Assembly (NCBI GenBank): GCA_914767715.1
Contig: OU612066.1
Coordinates: 36,492,283-36,556,282, forward strand
DNA: 64,000 nucleotides
Direction of reading: 5' to 3'
Source of the DNA: Membranipora membranacea
Lineage: Eukaryota; Bryozoa; Gymnolaemata; Cheilostomatida; Membraniporidae
Part shown: piece by piece, positions 46,160-57,900 of the stretch
Layout: each line of letters starts with the position of its first letter
Position numbering within the stretch: position 1 is the stretch's first letter
Made by a program: the position numbers and the translations under genes
Notes under the pieces: generated by a model
What the model saw: only the letters and a program-made list of their open reading frames with translations
Told to the model about the DNA's origin: nothing
The model's database searches: none

Positions 46160-48745
46160 ATACCTAGCACCAGATAAGAAAATTGTAGTTTCACTTTCAC
46201 CCTAATTTGATAGACCGGTCAAATACGAATATATATTCGGTTTTTCAATATAGAAACGGATTTTTAACAAACAATATTGGCACAGTGTTTACTATTAGAA
46301 TCCCTGCTGCATCAATTTGGTAGGGACAACTCTCAGGAATATTGGTGAAACTTCTTTTCTATATCTGAGAACTGCCTTGGTTATGAAACAGTAAGGAAGT
46401 CTTCAAACAGATTTTAATCAGCAGCACACCAACCGTATCTTCAAGAGATATGACTTCTCATGCAGCTGAGTCGGTTGATTTAGGAGCGGGAGCCGGAAGT
46501 ATAGCATTACATTAGACAGGCGAAGCATCACATAAACTAAAAGTAAAGGGACAGTTCTGGAATAGCATTAAGGGTCTGAGGTTTGATGAATTTACAATAT
46601 ATAGTCACTAAGCGGTCACATGTATGTATGTATATACCTTTATTATATCACTACTGATAAATAAAATTGCTGGACTGCTGATAAAACTCATAAAATGCAG
46701 GTATAAATAGAAAATAATAAAAGTGGAAAAAGCATAGACTAAGATTTATTTGTTCAATGTGTTAATTGCAATGGCACGGAAACAGTTACGCCTCAGATTT
46801 ATACGTGCTTTTACAGCACGAAACCGACCAGATGGTAGCATGTCAAACGTCAATACTGGGTCAGTATCACTGGCGGTTATTCTCAGAGCCTTGGTCTTGA
46901 GTCGCTGTTCAACAACATGTTGTGGTTGCGGTAGAGTAGTGTTGGCTAGCTTCTCAGCGGTACGTGTCACTTTATATAGGTCAGCTTTGTTTTTCTCTGA
47001 CATATGGTGATATATGGCAGTGGAGTGGAAAAGCAGGGAACTCTCAATAAATGTTCGATAGCAGTTTAGCATGAGCTGATCTGATGTTCCCATGTAACGT
47101 AATTTACTCATGATAAACAGTTTCTTGCGAGTTTTAGATGTTTTAAGCTCGGTATTTAGGTCAAACTTTAGCTTTGACGTTAGAGTTGTGCCTAGATACT
47201 TGTAATCAGTGACATTATCAATGCTGGTGTTGTTGATGTAGAGAACAGGAGATGGTGGATTGTCTCTTGCATTAGTGAATGTCAGTGCCTTAGTTTTGGT
47301 TGCATTGATGAGCAGCTTGTGGTTGTGACACCAGTCGCTGATTGAGTCTAGAGTAGGATGGAGGCAAAAATAATTTATTCCGAACATTAACTTACCCAGT
47401 GGGCGCTTCATTTAGTAGCTCGCTATTTTGGTGTCTGACAACATCATTTATTCGTTGTGACACAATGTCAGCATTGCGTGGGGGCCATCCCAACAATACG
47501 GAACAATACGCTCCTCTGTCCTCCACAATACGCTCCTCTGTCCTCTGTTACTAAGGAGAACTGTGATGAAATAAATATGCTGTTTATGTTTCCTGACTTC
47601 GTCCCAGTGTTAGCTGTAGAGAGCTTTGGTAGTAGTCTAAGCCCCTCACACTCTTTCCAACCGCCCGACGATCCCTCAGCAGTAGTATTATCTCATTAAT
47701 GTACATGAGAAAGCCATAATCAAAGGAAAATTGGTTAGCATGTAACTTGTTTCTACTCGCACGACCAATTATCGAGTTTAACAACATTACATGTTATTTT
47801 GATTTTCAGTAAATTTTTTCAGTGTTTAGATTGCTTCACTACAGTGACTAGACCACACTGTAATCTGGAAGAACCCACACAGTCCAATCATACAGGTGCG
47901 AACAGTTATCTAAAGATCACTTTGCTCATTATGCTATTCTTTTTAGTCTTTCCATTAATTAATCAAATGTCAAATTTTAAATTTCAAATTTGGATTAAAC
48001 CTGGTCGCAAATTTCTCGCTAAAAATTTACTGTTCCATAAATCTGTTACTTTTAGTTGCAACCAGTTCAGCTTGTGACTAAAACTTATGTTGAGATCTTT
48101 ATCATATGACTAAAGTGCAAGGTTGTCAAGAAAAGGATGAAGAAGAGTCTCCTGGATTCTTTTTCAAATGAATCAATTTACACTTGGTTCTTAACCTCCT
48201 CCTCCCCTCCAATCTATTTTTCTACAGCTATGTCATCATGAAAAACTTAATGTCACTGTTCTCAGAGAGGCCAACTGGGCGCCAAAATAGCCATGATCAA
48301 GGTTAATACCACATGCGTAATAATAGCATTCAATATTATTCTATGTCTGTACTTAAGTCAACGCGCTTCATAATCTCATAGAGTTTCTTTGGTTATTACG
48401 AAATCCAAAAAAGTGTGTCAACAACAGAAATCTCATGATGGTTTAATCAGACGCACTTATCACTTGTCAATATCTAAAGAGTGGGCGTCAAAAGATTGGT
48501 GGCCTCAGGGGCCAGACTGCAGTCACCGCGCTATATTGAATGCTAGTTGGAGAACATCTTGATCAACAACAAAATGCAGAAGAGAGAGGGAGTCAATTTC
48601 GGGATCTTCTAGCCTAACGGCTGAAGGCAGATGTAGTATTAAGTGCTAGTGAAAGGTTTGCCACCGTTCCAGTTGATTTTTAGCTGTGACCTCCCATAAC
48701 TATGTGATCATTGTCTAACCGTCTGACACTACATCGGTCATGGTA
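46160..48745. repeat. Long direct repeat, right copy
   Basis: Second copy of the 42590-44645 sequence, interrupted at about 46622-47357 by a LINE 3' fragment. It ends about 90 bases before the TATA box of the PLA2 gene. It lacks the GTCAACG-flanked palindrome of the left copy. Confidence 0.85.
46622..47357 (-). mobile_element. 5'-truncated LINE 3' fragment nested in the right repeat copy
   Basis: Compared with the left copy, the sequence is interrupted exactly between GGTCAC and GGAGGC by about 735 bases. On the minus strand this encodes the C-terminal part of a LINE reverse transcriptase (LDSISDWCHNHKL, DNVTDYKYLGTTLTSKLKF, then a tail ending NTLNK at 46746). A short TACATACATA tail follows. 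The open frame continuing to 47411 is chimeric with the flanking repeat. The family differs from the 17-kb fragment. Confidence 0.85.
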
Positions 48746-48836
48746 TTAATTTCAGGGTCTGGTTGAACGCCAAAGTGACACTCTCGGACAGTTACTACAA
48801 TAATTATCGTCGACACATTGACTTATATTTGTGTGG

Positions 48837-48844
48837 TATAAAAA
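48837..48844 (+). promoter_or_regulatory. TATA box of PLA2 gene
   Basis: TATAAAAA lies 57 bases upstream of the ATG at 48894, leaving a short 5' untranslated region. Confidence 0.7.
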
Positions 48845-48893
48845 GGCTAACCAGAGAGGGAATGCCTCTCAAACATCATCAGTAGAGTTAATC

Positions 48894-50567
48894 ATGTCAG
48901 ACATAGTATGTGTGGCGCTGTCGGTGATTGCTTCGCTGCTCGTTCTTTTCAGGACCTCAGCTGCGATGGAAGATTGTGATAGAGGTATGAAATGTTCCCT
49001 TCTCTTCATATGATGTTCATCTCATGGATTTGTGTCATTCTTGTATTTATAGTACGGTAGTACCTCAAAAAGCATGACTTTTGAGCAGCATTGTTTTGGG
49101 CAGTTGGTGAAAAAATCTGCTGAAATAAAAAAGCCATTCATTTTATCACTGTGTTGTTCTTATCCTCTGACGCCAGCGACCTCTGACAGCACAGTCTTAC
49201 ACAGGACGGCAATCAGGCAGGTGTTTTGGGGGCTCATACTACCTTCATTGTGTCTCCAGGTCTCACAGATGGCTGTTCTGTCCCAGATGGGATACCCAGG
49301 ATATTCACACGCACCTTCACAGAAGCATGTTATAAACATGATCAATGCTATGCCTGCGTAAGTTACATGACATGTACACAAGCTGCCTTTCTGTGTTTTC
49401 ACCACCTCAAACATTTAAAGAACCGAATCAATAGGAGCATATATTATAGCATTTAGATAAATATCAAAGTAACTCACAACACTACCATTGCCAGAAATTA
49501 AATTATTCATAAGCGCCCAACTCCTCCCAATGTTGTATAAAATGTTTTCTTGTGAAACGCTAGCAATCAGTTCAGTCAATGCAATTTTAGTCTCGTAATT
49601 CAAGATATCATTTCCAGGTCAACCTCATTATAATTTACCTGCACCTGTGAAGACTTCTGGCGAACTCCATTCTGGACAGTGGACACACAGATTTATTTTT
49701 GCATTATCATAAGTCACATATCTAAACAATTATACAGATATATTTTCCTTTCTGTAAACAGTTACATACAAAAACTGAGCAGTTACCAACAAATATATAT
49801 AATATCCCTCACAATAATTCGCTATTTCCTCAGGTTGTTGTTTTATCATTCAGGGAGTGTTCGAAAAATTTGATCTGAGCAGACAAGAATGTGATAATCT
49901 ATTCAGAGATAATATGGACAATGCCTGTGACAGCTTTCCTTTTTGGGTTCCGTCATGGATTCGACGGTCTTGTATTGTAAGTGCAAAAGAATGGAGGGTA
50001 TTATAAAGGTTACAATACAGGAATGAAACATGCACATCACTACACATGATAAGTGTCTTGATGACACAGGCTAGTTGAATTTTTCTCGGTTTGAATTCAT
50101 CTGCCGATATATTGTGGATTTAAATACCTACCTGCTATGTTATTATGTTGAATTAAAGAACTTTTTTGGTTTGTCTATAAATTCACTTCCTTGTAAATCT
50201 TCTCAGTTGAAATCTTGGACTAGATACCATCAAATGTAACCCTATCATGGTCATAAGGCTTTTAGAGTTTTTAAGAGCTTCATGTTTGACACTGATAGAT
50301 GTTTATAAGACTGTATAGGATTGTCTGACCAACAACCTCAAGTGAATTCTATTTGTGTATCCCACTTAGCCAGAGGTCTGAAAGGTGGATGACAGACTCC
50401 ACAGAGATTAAACTTTGACCGACATATAATATTGGTCTCATTTTGTTGATTTTTAGACAGCTCGGGACATCTATTACTACGCTGTGGTGATCGCAGGAGA
50501 ATCCAGTTACAGTACCGAGGCTAAAGGCTGGTGTGATGAATCATGGGTAGAAAACTGTTTAGTCTGA
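48894..50567 (+). CDS. Secreted phospholipase A2, conodipine-like (4 exons)
   Basis: The predicted enzyme releases fatty acids from the sn-2 position of phospholipids; the family includes the conodipine-type venom PLA2s and non-venom secreted relatives. Exons are 48894-48984, 49260-49357, 49854-49976 and 50457-50567. All junctions are GT..AG and in phase: 140 residues. Residues 1 to about 25 form a signal peptide (hydrophobic VALSVIASLLVLF core). DGCSVPDGIP and the catalytic CYKHDQCYAC box (His-Asp pair) follow. The C-terminal half has the family's ECDN..F, RRSC and YYYAVVIAGES..Y pattern and a WCDESW ending. A TATA box is upstream. Nothing in the window shows whether it acts in venom, digestion or defence. 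Confidence 0.85.
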
Positions 50568-51954
50568 TAATGTTGTTGTTTTGTACAGAGTAATTTTCTT
50601 GCATTGCAAACCTCAACTTTGGCTTATCCCTCACTCACCATTTAATTATTTCTAGTTTAGCAGGCGAGAGGATGTTGTCAAACTGTACATTTAAGCTACT
50701 GAGTATTTGATTTTACGAATATGTCATATTATTTATTATATGGCAATGGTAAACCCGTGCATAAATACATTACTGTTCATTCAGTCAGATCTTCTCCATC
50801 AAAGGGGCCGTCGAATGGAGGCGTGAGTCTCAGGGCTCAGACTAAGATTTTATTAGCTTAGACCAAGGAGCTAACCAAGTCTTTAACTCCTTACTTAGAC
50901 ACAGTCCTCCTGTCTTTGGTATTAGCTTTTTCTGTTATACTGCAATAAATTCCAATTACCAGACAATGCTCAAAACTATTACATTATTATTGATGGTGCC
51001 TGCGTCAATCTCATTTGAAGCATTAAGAAATTATGTTGATTGTTGATCGAGAATAAAAAAAAATTATTAAAAAAGGGTGTAGACCACAATAATTTTATTG
51101 AAGGATAAGTCGTAGAAAATCAAGGAAAAGTGGCATTAGACATTGTAAATTCATATCCAATTGCCAAATGCCTCTGTTGTATCCTACATGAGAGATATTT
51201 CTAATGGCTCGTAAAATATAACCAATCAAAGAGTTGATTCCTTATATGACATGTGAGGACACCGATCAACCAAGTTCTTACTTTCCCAATTATATCATCA
51301 GGGGTGCTAACATGTCGCTGTCCGATTCCCCTGTTGTTTTGCATATTAGTGGATTGTTGGGTCCCAAGTCGACATTTTCCTCATATGCATGATTTTGGAT
51401 TAATTACATGACTCAGAATGTGTTCGGTTGTATCTTCTCGCGGGACGTTCTTGAATAATTTAAGAGAAACCTACAGGATTAAGATTTCATGCTGCTTATT
51501 GATAACTAACAAGAAAACTCACAGTATGCCAGAAGATTTTCTGCTGCTTTTATTGATAAAATTGTTTAAAATAATGCCGATCGAGAGACAGAAATCCTTG
51601 TTTAGAAGACACAGGCATCTCAAATTATCAAAAGAAAAATTTAGCATTCATCGAAAAATACATCTAAGATAGAAAAAAATTACAACTAGGCTTTCACAGC
51701 TCTTTTGGCAAGTGGACTTTCTAAACATCGATGCAATCAAATCCTGATATCCTTCAGACCTAGTTAATGACTGATCCTTCTTACAGGTTTAATTTTCCAT
51801 TATTTCAATTATCCTACATCCCTGATCCCCTAAAACATCAGTTAGGCGGGAGAAGGACTGATGCGATCAAAGAACGAAGGAGTCTGTAGTTTCATTGAAT
51901 TCCTTTCCTCAAAGTTTCATTATGCACAATGTCCGTTTCAACGGTTTGAGTTCC
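50568..51954. other. Intergenic region between PLA2 and transporter genes
   Basis: The genes on either side converge. AATAAA at 50944 could be a PLA2 polyadenylation signal. One micro-insertion (50857-50900) lies here. The 84-codon open frame near 51418 has no recognisable motif. No other gene is seen. Confidence 0.5.
50857..50900. mobile_element. Micro-insertion with CTTAGAC target repeats
   Basis: A 30-base insert (50864-50893) with CAAGGAG and CTCCTTA ends is flanked by perfect CTTAGAC at 50857-50863 and 50894-50900. It shares ends with the inserts at 53.9, 57.2 and 57.8 kb. Confidence 0.6.
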
Positions 51955-54900
51955 TCAAATGCAAACATTCCCCTTTTTATTGTCCTCCAAAGCGTCCTCT
52001 GTTTTGACCTCCACTATAACTTCCTCTGTTTGGGTGTGGACACCAATCTGCTTTCTTTTTTGATAAGGTATCCAAAAGTGAGGCCTAATCAGGGCGGCTA
52101 ATAAAAATACTAAACCTCCCACGACCGGTAAGACACCTATAAAATAAATCCCTGCACTGCTACCATAAAACTTCTGCAAATACCCTCCGACTAGAGGGAA
52201 AATGAGTGACCCAATACCACTGACTGCCTCACTTAGGGCATATGAGTGATCTACTGTTTCTGTAGGATATATATGAATACCCAGAGCCCCTTTTATAGCC
52301 TGAGTTCCCCCATGTGCCAATCCCAACACAGTGCATCCAATGTAATATACCATATTAATATTAAAACTGGCCATAAAACAGGCAGAAATACCTATGACAA
52401 TGTTGAGAACAATTTGTGCAATGAAGCTGTTAAGTTTGAACTTAAGAAGGTACAAAGTGAGGACTGCGTTACTAATAAAGACTCCGATCCCAAATATACT
52501 ATAAGCGATAATAGCAGTCTGACTATCAATACCGTTAGAAATATGGCTAAATAATAAAACTAACAAGCCAAGCTGTGCTCCACGAGCAAAAAAGGCATTT
52601 AGCAGAAAAAATGACGTTATGTATCTTTTGAATGAGACAGCATAAGATTTAAATAGCATTTTGACTGACTCTGGTTTTTCTGAGGGTATCTGCTCCACAA
52701 ACAGTATGGGTGGTAGGATATTCAGTAGGAATATTGGTGACATATAGAGCATTGTCAGCTTGTAGCCGGACTGTGCAAGAATAATCGCCAGGATTGCAGG
52801 GTATGTAACTTGTCCAACTCCAGATCCGAGACCTATACATGCAAAAGCAGCACCTTGACGCTTTTCAAAGTAATGGCGGACTATCCCCAATGTGGCAGCC
52901 ATGTTCATGCTCATTCCAAGACCTGAATATAAAAATATATAAACAAGATGTTATTTGGTTTGTGAGCACAGATAATCTTAAAACAAGGCACAATAGGCCA
53001 TGTACATTGCTGACACCCCTACCCTACTTGATCCTTAAAGAATCCCGAAATTATGCTGGGTGTTTATTCAGTGACTGGTGGAGGCGAATTGCCAGTTCTA
53101 TTGAGAAGCTTGTTTTCTCTTCAGGCGTGGTTAGATTCAGCCATCTAAGAAGCTGTAACTCTGCTTAGTCAGGCATTGTCACACTGCAATTTTATGTTTG
53201 ACAAAAGTTAAAAATGATTAGTTACACTGACGTCATGTCATCACGTCAGTCACGCAACAAAGCATTGTTGTCCTAGTTACCTTCCTTTAATAAGTTTCTG
53301 ACAAGATCATACATACCGTAAGGACGCGTATTGTAACCACGTGGCTTGTTGGTGAACAGGCATGGATTAATTTAGGAAACAAAACACAGATTTTAGCCAT
53401 ATCACACCAGCAAGCCCACTGTCATTTGACCACAATATCTAGCCGCCCATGCAATATAATGATCAAGAAATGGGCACACTATGTGTTACATGCTAATGCC
53501 CTCCCACCACACTGCACAGACCTGACCACAGCCCACAGCTGTCCTACTTACTTCTTCAAAACAAAACATTATGATACATTTCTGTCTTCCATAATAATAA
53601 GCATTGCATCGACTACCTAGCTAGGTAGTTGGAGAAGAACAATGCTGATTGGTTAACTATTGGTCAGATCGTTTCTAATTGGATGATAATTTTATGTAGG
53701 TGTAACGAGGCAACAACTGCTTGACTGTTGTTGCCTCGTTACACCTACATATAATTATCGTACATTGAGCTCTTCAATTTTATATGTCTCTTCTGAGGTC
53801 GGATATTGTTAATAAAAATAAGAGATATATAGTCGATGCTAGCATGTTACAACTGAGTTAGTATGTATGTTCACTCAAGGAGTAACAGACTTTTACTCCT
53901 TGGTTCACTCATTAGCCACCTGCCTAAAGAATTTGGAAACAATGCCCTTATTATAACCGCGGTATGCTTGACTAAGTTTTAACCACTCATGGACATTAAC
54001 CATGCGGCTACAATACGCGACCTTACGGTATGCAATTTTTTATAAAAGCTATACAGGGAGCAGATATTTCAGTTGAACGCATTTGATTTCTATATTAGGT
54101 AAACAAAACAATTGGCCTTGGCCTATAATGTCATTATAACCATTATTAAAATTTCTATCATGATTTAATTCAGTGTCAGGGAGGAGTGGCCTGGGGAGGC
54201 TGTCGGGGTTGGGTGGGGCCGACAGCCTGCCCAGGCTAAGGAAGGAAGATGTCAAACAAATATAACAGCAAATAGTAGTTTTCAGATCTATAATTATGTA
54301 TGTTACAGATATTAAATTGAATATCAAATCATTCTGTATCACAATGGAACTAATATATTAACGTCTTTATCATAGAGGCAGAGCTTGCGTAACTCACTGA
54401 CAGACAAACAGTCAATGGTTTTCATCCAATTGGTACTTACATGATACAATACTGTATGATATCACCAAATGCCATATTTTCGTTGCAAATGCAGAGGGAA
54501 TAATTCCGATAAGTGTTACGATACTCCCAATCAGAGCTATTTTCCTTACTCCGATTGCCTTCATAATCATGGTAGTGAACGGTGCTGTAACATAAAGGAA
54601 TGGATTGGAGTGGATTTAGGTATACTACCATTAATTTTTAAACATCATACAAGATTGTTCAGAATTGAGCGACTCTCCTATGGAATTCATCTGTGTATCT
54701 AATTATAATTATAATTAATATTCATCAGAACAGTGAGTACTACGGCAGACGAGCTGCGCCAGGGGAGAAAATAATTTCAGATGGCGCAGCTCGGCTAGAG
54801 GCAATTTACATGTGGCGCAGCTCGGCTAGAGGCGATTTATGTATGGCGCAGCTCGGCTAGTTTCAAAATTTGTTACCAAGAGCACATGATTCCCAATATT

Positions 54901-57900
54901 GATAGACTTGTAAAAATTCGCTCATCTGTCGGAATTGATAAATGAGCGGGAATTTATCACAGCTCTATTGTTCAAGATCTAGCTGAAAAAGCAAGAGGAC
55001 TATTTTACATAAGTTGAACTAGGAGTGGCAGTCACAGCAGGGAGTCACAGTCAGTGTTTGAGAAGTTGCTTGACTTTTGTGGTGGATTTTCCACCACAGC
55101 TGAACATTCAAAAAATAAATTCATGAATCATGAGTTGTCTTCCCCTTTCATCATGTTTATAACTTTTCTAATTTTAATAATAATATGCTTTTAATAACTG
55201 AATTTAATTATTACAATCCATCTAAAATATTTCATCAGCCAGTATTATAATAATGCTTTTAATAACTGATTTCAACTCTTACACACCCATCTAGAATGTT
55301 CCCTGTTTCCTGCTGTTGCATCAGCCAGTATCATATTACATTATGCTTTTATATAACTGAACATCAGAAGAGTCTAGTCAGTTAGTATGTAGCAGCTGAA
55401 GCAACAAGACCTTATATTTTCAAACTAGTAAACAGATCACAAATAAAGTGCCTTACTGAACACAACCTATTGAAGTAAGTTTCTTGAGTTCTGCCTGCTG
55501 GCAGACCTCCCTGCCTTGACATAATGTTGCCTTGTTTGTACTCTGTTGTTAGACTGTAGCCTCCCTTGGGTAGTAGGTAGAGGCCAAGTGAAAACCCCCA
55601 TTGCACCACTGCATCCATTGACCTGATTGCCAGTCCAGCTCCAGTCCAGTTCAATCTAGTCCAGTTCCAGTCTAGCCCAGTCAAGCAATCTTGCAAAGAT
55701 AGTTGTAAACCCAGAGCCATTCCCTCCCCCCCCCATTTGGTTATTAATTTTATCTATACCCCTTCCCTCCCATTGATTATATTGTCCAACCCTCTTCCCC
55801 TGGCCCATTTGCTTCCTTTTGTCTCTCCCGACGAATAAGTAGTAATAATAGTTGTCCATCTCCCTTCCCTCCCCTATTTATTTTGCCTGATAAATATGTT
55901 AATAGTTTGTCCATATCCCTTCCCTCCCCAATTTATTTTGCCTGATAAATATGTTAATAGTTTGTCCATATCCCTTCCCTCCCAAATTAATCTTGCCAGA
56001 TAAATAATCCTCCTATCTTTGTCCACATATCCCCCCCCCCCCCCCGAAAGCCAGTCCCAAAGTCAGGTCAATTATATCCCCAGCCCAGATAGAGTCGTCG
56101 TACTCGTTACCCCCCCTCAGTTAGAGTCGTCGTACTCGTTACCCCCCCCAGTAAGAGTCGTCGTACTCGGTATATTTCCAGGCAGATAGAGTCGGCGTAC
56201 TCGTTTTAGAGAGTCGGCGTACTCAGTATAAATAGGCAATGTGCGTGGTTGCAGTGGCGGGTATCGCCGCCTTAGGGTAACCCCCCTTAAAATCCTCTAC
56301 ACTTTCCCTACCTATGATATGGCTGTAAGTATAGTATAGTATTCTCCACAATAAGGTATGAAAGTTATATTATTAAGGTAGTGATTAAGTATCATTATCA
56401 TTATGTGAAGGAATGATTGGATTGGATGTGTTGATCATTTAAATAGGGCTACTTACTACTTGTACTACCTACTTCTCTATTCTACCAAGGAGTATCAGCT
56501 TCCCTGGTTGCTCCGTGCTTCTACCATTCACATCATTGCATTTTCTTATTTTGGTTGGTTTTGGCTTTATTGTGTGGGTGCACAAACAAAGCAATGAGCT
56601 GCCCAATGTTTTGATAGTTGGTAATGATGTTGATGAAATATGAATCAATCAAAAGTGACTACTCACACTCACAGGCTACCTAGTACTAGTACTAGAGGCT
56701 GCTACTGAGTGAGGAATGGTCACAGGCCTACTCCAACATCTGGGTCAATGGCAGTGAGTATTTGACTGCCCTTTTGGGTTTTTTGTTGTTTGAAACCCAA
56801 CCAGGGGGGGGGGGGGCAGTCAAACATTGCCAGAGATCAACCCAGGCTTTGGAGTAACTTGTGTATACAGTGTATACAATGCAAGGTGTATAGTCATGTC
56901 TGCTAGATGTAGGGCATATACTGCAAGTGTAGAGAGGGCTTTAGAGCTCATCAAGTTACTTTGTTTAAAGTTTGACTGTGATTGATGTGTCAGTAATCTG
57001 TCCAAATAACACTTTTGTATGTTTACATGTTTTATTTTACAGCCTGTATGATTATGAAGGAGCATTTTAGAGATTAACCAGAGATAAGCCAGAGGAATCA
57101 TATGCAATCATCACTAGGCCGACTTAATCTTTGATCCCCTATAAACGTCAACATGTATCAGGATTGCATTGGTAAGACCAAGGAGTTAGAGGGAACTCCT
57201 TGGTAAGACAGTGGCTGGTTCTCTTAATCGGATTAAAGATGCTGAGACTTCGCCAAGTAAGAGTATTTTCCAATGAACAACTAGAGATCCATGAGATTTT
57301 ACACACAATAATAATGCCGTAGCACAGCTCTTCTCCTAGTCTTGCAACATCTAACTGTAAGTTGTAGATGATAAATCAATGTCAAGCATGCAACTTCAGT
57401 TAGTATCCAATGCTGTTGATAGTGATACCTAGGGAGTTTTTGCGGTATCAATTAGATGAACAAACTTCATCAGGGTGCTTGGTCACTGGGTGCAGGCCCC
57501 AGAGAACTGAGAAGAAGGTTCATTGCGTAAGGCAGTCCTCGCACCCTGCTATACTCTGCTTAAATCTATCAGTAATAACCAGATCCAATGATTAGTGTTT
57601 TGTGCTGATCATTTTTATTTTTAGGTACATTGAATATAATATGTATAACGGCCACAGGTATTCTGGCTCGTAGTCACATTGATCCAACTTTTTTGGGTCA
57701 AACCAAACGCATATCCTTACTCCAACTTTGGAGAGTGATAGTAAGTCCTTGGGTGAACAAAAGATATCAGGGAGTATGTATGATCAAGGAGTTGGGGACA
57801 AAATATAACATTTGTCCCCAACTCTCTGGTATGATTGCATTGGACATATGAGTTGTCCTAACATAGTTCTTGTAAACACGGCTCCAAGTTCTCTCAGCTA

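Noticed and set aside
43171-47699. 80-codon frame present in both copies of the long direct repeat (43171-43413, 47457-47699)
   Set aside because: Conservation is explained by recent duplication of the whole 2 kb; the antisense frame is equally open, and no domain is seen.
48894-49260. Possible extra PLA2 exon near 49173-49220
   Set aside because: It has acceptor- and donor-like ends, but its phase does not fit the next exon; skipping it gives a consistent reading frame.
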